From Mucidula mucida (lineage: Eukaryota; Basidiomycota; Agaricomycetes; Agaricales; Physalacriaceae): a DNA stretch of 24,703 bases. The notes beneath the pieces are model-generated. The model worked only from the letters and a program-made list of their open reading frames with translations, was not told where the DNA came from and searched no databases. The translations under genes were made by a program, and so were the position numbers. Below, piece by piece: positions 1 through 8,980 of this stretch (positions are counted from its first letter, which is position 1; every line of letters begins with the position of its first letter). The DNA is taken from contig JADNYV010000509.1 of the NCBI GenBank assembly GCA_015501055.1, positions 1-24,703 of the forward strand. Direction: 5' to 3'.

Positions 1-2811
1 CTTTCTTCTTACCACACAGTCAGATCTTATATATAAACGACCCCACGGCGACTTTCTGATATCTCGGAGAGGCTCCTTCGCATCTTCTTTGACGTCTCTT
101 AGCAGTCTCTCTCTGCCTCTTCGTCCGCCGCCGTTATCGTCCGTACCAACTCGGAATGTTCAACTTTTCAAACTTGTCGATCTCGATGTGGACCGTTCCC
201 GGTACATCACGATGTCTGTATAGCATCTATTTAGAGGCAGATGTCACGCATTCTTACTGTCCCAGATGCCGTCTTCAATGGCGGTAAGCATTTCTTCCTC
301 TTTCGTAGTCAGACGAAGAGGTGTTGATTTCCGTCTTAGACCCGTCCTCTTGACTCAACTGACCCATGTTACTGGTGCATGACGGATTCTCAGCCCTGTC
401 GTGCTGTAGATACAGCGGTGACCTCGTGGACACAACGACCAGATATAAATCCGCCTTCGGGATAACAGGATTTGTTTGGGCACACCGGGATGCCGCTGCG
501 CCGCGATCCTGCGACGGTTCGAGGACTTCCTACTGCAAGGGTATCTGTAAGGTCTTGAGGCCTACGGTCGTTCTTGTTCTCACTCAGTAAGTTCATCTTG
601 TCCGACCGGTTTAGCATATGTTGACTTTTACTCTAAGATAGTTTCTCTACCTCGCTTGTGCATGGATAATCGATATAAATTAAGGTTCTATGTTGACCAG
701 ACTTCTCCTTGGGTGCTACCGGCACCGCAAGCATCACCGGACGCTTATCGGGACTGATGCTGTCATCCGACACTCGATGTCATACAAACACCCTACTATC
801 ATCTTGCGTCGTTAACGCGACGACACACGCCCTCCAGCAATCACTCGTTTCGCGGCACCTCTGGACTATCTATCACCGGATTCAACTTTTCGACTTGGCA
901 AGTTAGACCCACTGTTTTCAGTGTATAGGTGGGTTTCCATTCTACCACCATTGTCCCTCTTTGTTGATTTGTTTTCGCCCTCTAGTTCTCTGCCGTTGGC
1001 GACCGTCTCTGCACTCTTGTTAGTCGCGTCTCTCCACCTGTTCTTGACAGTCCTGTACTCTTGTTAGTCGCGTCTCTCCGACTGTTCTCGACAACCTTGT
1101 TGACCAGCTTGTCAGGCGGGTGTCTGATTCAATGCTGACGCCGTTGGGCCTAATGACGCACTCGGACGACTTCTGCCCATTGCTACTTAGAATCCACAAG
1201 GTGTGTTTTCGTTGGCGGTACAAACCATTTTAACTTACTATGGGTCGTAGCATTCCTACAGCATCGTGTTCTTCGTCGCGGTAACACTCGATAACGACTG
1301 CGCTCGTGCTCCAAGACGCCTTCGCATTTCTGGCTAGTCGACATGGAGAATTTACCATTGGGGTGGTCAACGGTCAACGATGCGGCGATTGCTTTACCTT
1401 TGCGGGCAGCGTGCACGGAGCCCCAGTTGATGTTGACCTTGTACCTCTTGCGTTCTCGGACGACTCTAAACGACTTCCTTTGGACAGCCCGCTTGACTGA
1501 GGGCGGTTCTTTGGCATATCACAGTCTTGTACTCTCGCAGATAGGCCCACTGTGCTGCCAGCAATGTCTGCCTTTCTGGCGCCTTAGCAATGTGCAACTG
1601 ATCGTCACCACAGACTCTATACTCATTTCCGACACCGAAGACAAGTAGACAAGACAGTTCGTGGGTATGTTTGTCGTTCTCACTAGCAGAGTATTCGTTT
1701 GACTAACCGTTTCGTTGCCCCAAGACGTCGACGTCGACTACTTCAAGACTTTTCTCGGGGTGTCTCAGTCAAAGTAAACACCGCCGAAGATCAAGTCGAC
1801 GAGGAATGCGAGGCTAGGGACTGTCATTTGGCTACGCGCTGGTGATACGCTTCAATAGTGTTGACCAATTTCGACTTGCGTGCTGGGCAACGATGGAGCA
1901 TCACTTGGCTTGATGCTGGCAATGGGGGGGTATTCAACTCGACGGGTAAGTCTTACTTTATACTGCCGTTGATACAACCATTGACCGAGTTTGATTGTTT
2001 CAGTGATGTTCATCGACCACAAGTGGATGTAGTCGTGGAGAAGTGAAGTATAAATCTTGCCTTGTCAGTTGGCCCTCGATGATCTCTAACGGCCACCAGT
2101 AAGTAGTTTCTTCCCGCAGAGCTTCGTCTCCGGTGATGAGGATTACCGCTGGAACGCCTTGGGACGATGATCAAGCTGGGGCTGTTCGATAGCCCCGCTC
2201 TCTTCAATGGTGGGTTATCGTCGATCTACACGAACATTGACTCACCTTGGTTTGTCTTAGCTATCCCGTTCAACTTGTGAATGGATAACAACTGTATTCG
2301 CGCCTCGACAAGGAACCGCCCCGCCCTGAATTGGTACTCGAGATGTTCCCGACCGTCGATCTCTGCACACTTGCGGAGACACAACACCTCGCTCAATTCT
2401 GACTGTACAGGGCATGCACTTTGAGTCAATCGTCCTCTAGCCATTTCTGCACTCGCCGTCGCTCATCTAGACGCCTTTCGGCAATGATACAGATCGGCGA
2501 AACGACTCGGGAGGTGCTGGGGAGAACAGTCGTGGCCCGTGCCAAGTGTTCAACTCAACTTGGTAAGGATGGATGGTGCATGTACACGGTATGTCGTGTC
2601 GCACAGATGACTGTACTCGCGTGCTGACTATTACTAACAGGCGTCGTCCGTTTACCGCGGGTGGGGCCAAGAAGAGAATCGTTGGGGGCCTCTTTGTTAC
2701 TCATACTTAGTACTGTGGTACTCGTACATTGACATAACGTGTAGTACTCTGAAGTACTTGTAAAACCGTGGTCTCTCTAGTAAATAAACTCGTCGTTTGC
2801 TCTATGTTGTC
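1..2811. other. About 2.8 kb with no convincing gene
   Basis: Only short open frames under about 100 codons occur on either strand, and none gives a recognisable protein. A TATA-like run lies near position 30. Some sequences look like intron ends: a GTAAGC donor near 283, a GTAAGT donor near 1945, and a GTATGT donor near 2590 with a CTGAC-like branch site and an ACAG acceptor at about 2640. This could therefore be a decayed or highly split gene. I could not join any two pieces in phase over a useful length. Small repeats inside it are listed separately. Confidence 0.5.
1013..1079. repeat. Imperfect 44-bp tandem duplication
   Basis: An identical 23-bp stretch, beginning actcttgttagtcgcg, occurs at 1013-1035 and again at 1057-1079, a period of 44 bp. 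The sequence after each copy is also related (cacctgttcttgac against gactgttctcgac). No coding frame explains it. Confidence 0.75.
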
Positions 2812-2991
2812 TACTCCCCTTCAGGATAAGAGCTGATACCCTTGCTTTCTCCGTGAAGGAACGCAGCACTTGGGTTTGAACAAGACCAGCAATGATAGAA
2901 AAAAAGATAGTAGTACAAGGGAGATGGGATCATACGTAGTAGCGACTTGTAAACAAAGGAAATGAAGGTGGTTACGTGGCGGTACCAGCAC

Positions 2992-4447
2992 TCAGTGCCG
3001 CAAGTCGAAGCTAGTAATGTTGCTGAGTACGGAAGAGCAGTGCTTGAGACAGCGTACCTCGAGGGCCCTGAACTTAGCTTCCACTTCCAGCACACGCTCC
3101 GCCTCCGCCTGAGCTTGACCTTCCGCTGCCTGAGCTCGACCTTCCGCTGCCGCCCTAAGGTTCGCCTCCGCCTGAGCTCGACCTTCCGCTGCCTGAGCTT
3201 GACCTTCCGCTGCCGCCCTAAGGTTCGCCTCCGCCTGAGCTCGACCTTCCGCTGCCGCCCTAAGGTTCGCCTCCGCCTGAGCTTGACCTTCCGCTGCCTG
3301 AGCTCGACCTTCCGCTGCCACCCTAAGGTTCGCCTCCGCCTGAGCTTGACCTTCCGCTGCCACCCTAAGGTTCGCCTCCGCCTGAGCATGATCTTCCGCT
3401 GCCTGAGCATCATCTTCCGCTGCCTGAGCTCGAGCATGCGCTACCTGCAGTTGATCTCGACGCTCTTCTGCAGCCTGCACAAGCGTTTCGATGTCTGTCC
3501 GAGCGATTCTCGACAAACTGAGGGTGGCCTGGTACGCTCTGTCGACAGGGTTTGTCCTAAAATTCTGCTGTTCGTCGTTACTCATCTTTTGATAGTCATC
3601 CTTGAGGGCTTGGATAAATTTCTGAATGTTGTCGGGATCGACGCCAGCCTTCTCCATGCTGTTGGTGGTGATGTTGACCATTGACTCAATGTCAAGGCCG
3701 TTGGAGCCAAAGAGTCTGCATGCGTCGTCGACAAAGCGGACACCCAAAGCCGTTCCACGTTCTTCAAAGGCAGGACCCTTGTGAAGACGAGGATCACCAG
3801 CCATTTGGCGGGCAGTCGCGAAGAAGAGGGCGGCCCACCACAAGCACATGTGGCAGAAAAGACTGTAATCGTGACCAATACGAGTAATGGCAGAGGCCAA
3901 CGCAGCAACGTCGATGACGCGTAGCGGTTCTGTGGGAAAGAATGTCTGCACCAGCTCATAGGAGGGGTGGTCGAGGGCACGGTCGAGACTGTCGACTATT
4001 TTGATGGTGTCGTGATTACCAGTTTCAGAACCGATGATTTGGGCTGTGCAGCGGCTGACCTGGCGCCTAAATCATTGTCAATGGCTGAGTATTTCATGGG
4101 ATGAAAAGACCGTACGATACCGGTTCGTCGTCGTCGTCGGGTTTGTATCGGTCCAATCGTATGTACCGTTCGTCATTCTCTGAGAACAAGCGTACAACGA
4201 TGCGTTCATGCCCAACATGTTTATTTCGATAGTGCGACACAGAAACAATATTGCAGCTTTCCAGGTCGGTAAGTCGGCGCACCGAGGCGTATCCTGCGTA
4301 AGTAATCCTTCCAAGCCACTGTTCGGGCGCCATGTTGTGGTCTTCGTAGCGGGACACGACGCCTGGGATGTCGTAGTTGGTTTTCATGATGGCAGGTCCT
4401 TTGTCGCTCTTGTTGAATAGTTGGAAGAGCGTGCGGAACCAGGACAT
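2992..4447 (-). CDS. Two-exon hypothetical protein with long heptad-repeat coiled coil
   Basis: Model: exon 1 at 4447-4121 and exon 2 at 4059-2992, with a 61-bp intron (GTATCG...GCCAG) in phase 0, giving 464 aa. The start is the ATG at 4447, opening MSWFRTLFQ. Residues 1-109 are a globular part containing GHERIVVRL (His80-Glu81) and ERYIRLDRY, followed by an Asp run. Residues 146-200 contain the hydrophobic stretch CHMCLWWAALFF (Cys178, Cys181). Residues 319-432 are pure repeats of a 14-residue AQAEANLRAAAEG(R/Q) unit and a 7-residue AQAAEG(R/Q) unit, which is heptad spacing and so fits a long coiled coil. The tail is short and contains two Cys residues. From memory, proteins with an HE...IRLDR region and a Cys-x-W/F-F-A-like helix recur in Agaricomycetes without a known function. 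I assign no function. An upstream 33-nt GTAAGT...CCAG stretch just before the ATG may be a 5'UTR intron or chance. Confidence 0.7.
3091..3432 (-). repeat. Coding minisatellite, 21/42-bp units
   Basis: The DNA under the coiled coil is built from units of 42 bp (14 codons) and 21 bp (7 codons) with few differences, such as gccgcc against gccacc in the Ala codons. Both lengths are multiples of the 7-residue heptad, so gain or loss of a unit keeps both reading frame and coiled-coil register. Long open frames in the other frames of this tract are shadows of the repeat. Confidence 0.85.
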
Positions 4448-5344
4448 GGCTGGTGGTATTAAGAAGAGGTGGTCCCACTTACGTACGACGCGGCGCTGCG
4501 GTGGACCAGCGGAGTGTGCAACTGCTTGCCATTGAAACTTTGGGGGCCATTCTAAACTTGTACTGCCGGTTATCGAACGGTCGTTCAAACGTTCACTTCC
4601 AATTCTGGACAAATTTTTGCAATCGATGGACACATGCAGTCGGCGAACACGATGGAATATGAATTACGATCGGTATCAAAAGAAACACAGTAATGAGGCG
4701 GTCGCATGTAAGTATCGTCCAGCTTCGTGAATCGTTGTTGCCATTCAAGGCCAAGTTCTGCGCATGAATAGCGCAAAACCACGTGTTGCCATCATGAGCG
4801 CACCAATTCACGATTCGAGGCAGCTCCGAACCTCCGGCCGGGGCCCTGGCTGGGATCGTTGCAAAATTTACGATCTCAGCTAGTGCGAGGTACGAGCATG
4901 AGCCAAGATTAGGGTTTGTGTTCCAGAAGTAGCAATCACCGTCGATCGAGTCTCATCCTTCTCTCCTCTTACATCGTCGGTGAATTGCTCCATCTGCTTC
5001 ACTCGTCGGCACTCTTGTTTTGACCATCCCTCCCTTCCCTACAGCATTTGTAATTCTTAGCATACTAGTCGGGTACTCGCACGATCCCTAGAGGCACGAA
5101 GAATTCATTCATTTTCTTGCCCGAAAACATTGTGTGCTATATACGAAGCCCCGGTGCTGTGTTGCGCGTTGAGGTTGGTACAGGAGAGCCGGCAGATCCA
5201 GTGCGAGGAGGAGAGAATTGGGGTTGTAGTGTGATCATTGGACCATGTTCCCTTGGGGCAGAGTTACGGTCGTATTTGGACTTTTATCATTATACAGGTC
5301 CTCTGAATTGTACTTTGTAGTTTGTATAACACTTCATGTCATAA
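4448..5344. other. Intergenic; possible small minus-strand exon only
   Basis: A minus-strand frame at 4782-4585 (65 codons, opening MVLRYSCAELGLEW) has a mildly protein-like look, but it has no splice partner that I could fit to the gene at 4447. The rest, to about 5344, shows no recognisable coding or RNA feature. Confidence 0.35.
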
Positions 5345-6808
5345 TTCCTACTTGAATCAAGGGCACTAAGCAACGTGCACTCTAAGGACCCGCCGATTCC
5401 CTTTGATACGAAACAAGTAGCCACTGTCCTCTCCATAAAAATACGCGCGGCTCCTTCGGACTTTCCATGTGGCGGCGGACCGTGACGAGGAGAACAAAGT
5501 GGTGGAGAGTCGATAAAGAGCTGTCCTAGCGAAGGCTGGACTGAACTCATAAGATACATCTATCGTGCATCGATTAGGTTATGCCATACAAGAAATACCC
5601 AACTCACCAAGTCGTCACTGATAGACCTAAAGTTGAAGCTCACGCGCAGCGTTTCGAGATGCGTACACCGGAAGACTGATTCTCCAGAGTCGCCTCGAAA
5701 CACCAGACACCTTCAAACCTCGGAATGACCTCTAACTCCCTTAACGTTTCCCGGTGCCTCCCAACGACCTCGCGCCAGAACTCCGCCCCAGCGCGTCGTC
5801 GACCGGATTATCGTTCTCACAGCGGAGCTTCAACACCTCCAGGCCTTCGTATGCCAGAACATAATCGATTAAATCACCAGATACCCTGTCAACGTCCATC
5901 TTCGATAGATAGATCTCCTCACGCCGGAGCAACGTCCAGAGCTCGTCCATATGCGGCATATCATGCAGTGACACAAACGAAAGCGAGCGAAGGACCGCAG
6001 GGGAATCCACGAAGCACGAGAGTGGTGCGCTACATTGACGTAGATACAGCTCCCGGATGCCTGTTGACATAGAGGACGCAGAAGCGTATGGTCTTCGAAG
6101 GGCCGAAGGATGTGATGGGATTGGAGAGGACGAGGGTTTGGAGATGCGGGGAGTTGGCGCAGATGGAGGGGAAGTTGCTTTGCATGAAGCGTACGCCGGA
6201 CGCTGAGCCCGTGAAGGTGGCATCGAACTGTACGAGGTCGCGGAATGGCAGAGGCGGGATCTCTATATCGCCGATACGAAGCTTCAGAGACCTAACGCGT
6301 GGCAGAGAGGCGAGGTCTCGGCGATGGGTCGGAGGAAAGATGTGTTATCGACGAGAAGACACGTCCATCTGAGTTATATTTTATGATGAACACGATTGTG
6401 TGGGCCAAATATAGGATAGCGACATACGATATACCAATGACGAAGACAAAAGGCCGTATTGCCTGCGCGAATTCGGCTGCATCGAAGGCCCGTTTCCGTT
6501 GTCAGGCTTGGCGTCAGTGACGATGTTGAGGTACTTGACATAGCGCACTATGTTCGTGGTGTTATAGCGCGAGAGTTCCCATACGAGGCCGGAGGATGTG
6601 TTCAGCGACAAAGAAAAGAATGCTTGTTCTACAGCCACGTTATTTAGAACTGTGCACGTCAGTCGAAGATTGAGACGGTCATTCTGGCGCGCCTAACCAC
6701 AATCAACACAAGTTACGAGAAAAGTCACATTACTCACAAACCCGGCTATCTTCATCAACAGTTCGAGGGTATTCGAGAAGCATGGCTGTGAGTATATGAG
6801 ATATGGTT
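5345..6808 (-). pseudogene. Decayed F-box / leucine-rich protein gene
   Basis: Reading the minus strand from about 6808, pieces of a typical mushroom F-box protein appear in changing frames. First comes an F-box helix (NTLELLMKIAGF). A GTGAGT...GTTAG intron follows, then LNLRLTCTVLNN and the VRYVKYLNIVTD segment to about 6480. A hydrophobic piece in another frame lies near 6380-6470, then VRSLKLRIGDIEIP to about 6075. A further frame holds IRELYLRQC through LEVLKLRCENDN to about 5790. Two more shifts lead to FWREVVGRHRETLRELEV and then FRCTHLETLRVSFNF, ending at a donor-like GTGAGT near 5612. At least four frame changes cannot be removed by simple introns, so this is a pseudogene or a badly sequenced copy. 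Intact relatives act as substrate receptors of SCF ubiquitin ligases. F-box genes are abundant and turn over quickly in these fungi. Confidence 0.6.
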
Positions 6809-7449
6809 TCCATATCGTCAGTCCCTGCTACGTTTTATTGGATGACCAAAAATTGGGTCCGCGAAACGCGATCGAAAGCAGCACACTGCGCATTTTGGAA
6901 TAGTGGCGACCAGCGGTACGGAATCTGGGGATGATGACGACGATGAATAAGAAATGAAGGTCGTGATGGCAAGAGGCAAGGAGCGGCCTTCCTATTTGGG
7001 CAATGACCGCCTTATACTTCAACCACGAGCTGGCGATTAACCCACAGGGCCGCGAGATTACTTCAAGGTTATAAAATGAGAGATCATAAGCCTTCGGATG
7101 CGGAGTCGTCGCCCGCCATGCTTCTGAATAACAGATGTGTTTCGCAATGCGCTTCTTGGATGACGCCAAATCTAGATCATCCGCATTTCAAGTTGAAGAA
7201 GGTAAGATAGATAGAATAGCACCCAGGGAATGCGAGCGCTAGAGAAAGCGGCTACGACTACACCATTGAATCAAGCGTTGCAACACATGTGTTGGCCTGG
7301 CAAAGAGAACTGCTGTTGTCTTCACGGCGTGGAGTGCGCCTTTGCAGTGTTGCCATGTGGACAAGTGTGAAAGCCTGGGATAGTAAAGCGCGAGTAAGGA
7401 ACAATAAAGTGCACACCAGGACTGGATATGACCAGTTAATGCAGAAGAA
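6809..7449. other. No gene seen
   Basis: A 113-codon minus-strand frame (7169-6828) has no recognisable motif and no splice context. Nothing else is supported here. Confidence 0.4.
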
Positions 7450-7995
7450 ATGGAGCAGGTAGATTGTCAGTCATTTATTGAGGGAAAGAAAGAAATCTAC
7501 ACAGGATCAAAGGGTGGACAAACATTTGTTGAAACCCTGTATGAGACTATATCAGTGAAGGAATGTAAGATGCTAGAAAGTGAAAGCAAAGTTAAGTCGC
7601 TTTTAATGGCGGGAATGACTCCGCGATTGAAAGTCAAAATCGTAGTTGATGGACAAGACAATGGACCATGCAACGAAGGTAACTGTGCATGTGGTGCCTG
7701 CAAAGAAGCTGGGAACCTAGGATGCAAACACCCGCCCAAGTGCTTCGATAAGGCGAAAGACATGCTGAACTCTCTCCCGGAGCAATGGAACCCGCTCCTG
7801 AACAAACCAGAAGATGAGCCCGAAAGCCTTCATGGAGAAAACAACAAGAAAACCATGTTCAAACCGCACCTTACAATGAAAGGTAGCCTATGGATGCCTT
7901 TCATATATTGGTTTTTGACCCAATACACTGGGTATTCTCGTCAAAACCTCACAGAAAAAGAATTCAAGGAAAGAGAACTAGACAGAGCTTTATAG
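7450..7995 (+). pseudogene. Probable retroelement polyprotein fragment (region before RNase H)
   Basis: An uninterrupted 181-codon frame runs from an ATG. It is Lys/Glu-rich and more A-rich than its neighbours. Residues 74-98 hold six cysteines (74, 79, 81, 84, 92, 98). They are followed by the pattern CKHPPKCFDKAKDML and LPEQWNPL. From memory, a C-K-H-P-x-x-C ... L-P-x-x-W-(N/D)-P segment is common in basidiomycete non-LTR retrotransposon polyproteins just before the RNase H domain. No reverse transcriptase or RNase H motif is present here, so this would be a relic. It could instead be a small host gene with a Cys cluster. No intron is needed. Confidence 0.35.
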
Positions 7996-8257
7996 AGTAA
8001 CACAAGAGGGCACAGAACCTGTCTGAGAGCCTGAAGTACGCAAAAAAGTCTTCCGCTGCCGCGGAACCCGGTAGTCATTGCGTTGCGTACGGTCTTCACC
8101 GGAATTCCGGCAGTGACAGTCTGAAAAGCAATGAAGTCAAGTTTGAGTTGGTCTGCAGACAGATAAAGGACCTTATCCAGCTAACAATGTACTCCTTGTT
8201 TTGTGCAAGAGAGCCAGTGGTCCAGAAGACGGATTTTCAGTAAACGCGCTACAGCGT
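7996..8257. other. Short intergenic stretch before the repeats
   Basis: No open frame or RNA feature is visible between the putative retroelement fragment and the inverted repeats starting at 8258. Confidence 0.4.
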
Positions 8258-8498
8258 GGCAGGTAAGTGGATGACTAATCAAACAAGGACTTACCTGCCA
8301 TTCGGCGAATTTGGGCGTTGAAGAAGCCTCACGGGACAGATAAACATGGGAGGAGACATAATCAACATATATCCAACATTCTGAGCCGTGTTTATGCTGC
8401 TGAGGCGCCAACCGAGCGAACAAGAATCGATATCGCGCCGTTGGGACTTACCTGCCATTGCCTATTTGGGATGCCGATCAGCGGCATGGCAGGTAAGT
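8258..8498. repeat. Four copies of an 11-bp motif as two hairpins, outside the element
   Basis: GGCAGGTAAGT occurs forward at 8258-8268 and inverted at 8290-8300, then inverted at 8446-8456 and forward at 8488-8498. The first pair makes a 43-bp hairpin-capable unit. The second pair has 13-bp arms (8446-8458 and 8486-8498). The inverted copies are also direct repeats of each other: GGACTTACCTGCCATT is shared at 8287-8302 and 8444-8459, and TTTGGG follows both. This looks like terminal sequence of another small or nested element, next to the left end of the large element. Confidence 0.7.
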
Positions 8499-8526
8499 AC
8501 CCAGCGGATCGGGTAATAAACCCATA

Positions 8527-8650
8527 TACACCCCCAAACGCTGACCCAGCGGAATTCCGCTGGGTGATCGGATTGTGAATTTCCAGCGGGTTTTTTGCCG
8601 GGAGCACGCTGGAACGCCAGCTGGTTTCCCGTGAATTGGCAATCCCTGGA
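8527..8650 (+). repeat. Left terminal inverted repeat with 22-bp palindrome
   Basis: This is the left end of the 7.9-kb element. Positions 8544-8565 form a perfect palindrome (acccagcggaa and its complement, centred on GAATTC), which could extrude as a hairpin or bind a dimer. The middle, about 8569-8630, is poorly conserved against the right end. The block 8631-8650 is identical again. GCTGG and CCAGC words recur through the repeat and just inside it. Confidence 0.85.
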
Positions 8651-8763
8651 ATCTTGTGGGCTCAACGCTGGCAGAAGGCTGGAGGTTTCGGCACGAGCTC
8701 GGTAGCTCTTGCTTGCTGAGTCGACGGTTCAAGCCTGAGCGATAACATTGACATTCCTCGCTG

Positions 8764-8771
8764 TTTATATA
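8764..8771 (+). promoter_or_regulatory. TATA-like box upstream of gene A
   Basis: TTTATATA lies about 210 bp before the proposed gene A start and directly inside the left end. It is the only clear TATA-like run in that leader. The assignment is by position only. Confidence 0.35.
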
Positions 8772-8980
8772 CCTTGAAATATATTTGTAGGAAGATTTCT
8801 GAGTATGAATCTCTCTATTCTTGACTTTAAGAGATTTTCCAGTTGTCCAAACATCATCGGACTGTTTGGAGCTGAAATCCCTCCAAGTCCACGACTTGCC
8901 AAATCCGGCACGCGACTGGCGTCCATCCGATCAGCACCTGCTTTCGCACCATCACCGACTTGCTGCTTCAATCCCGCCAA

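Noticed and set aside
2962..3684. A 240-codon plus-strand frame and a 208-codon minus-strand frame rich in Arg/Leu/Ser repeats
   Set aside because: They are alternative-frame readings of the 21/42-bp repeats in the minus-strand gene; the Ala/Glu frame has the heptad pattern and continues into a spliced upstream exon.
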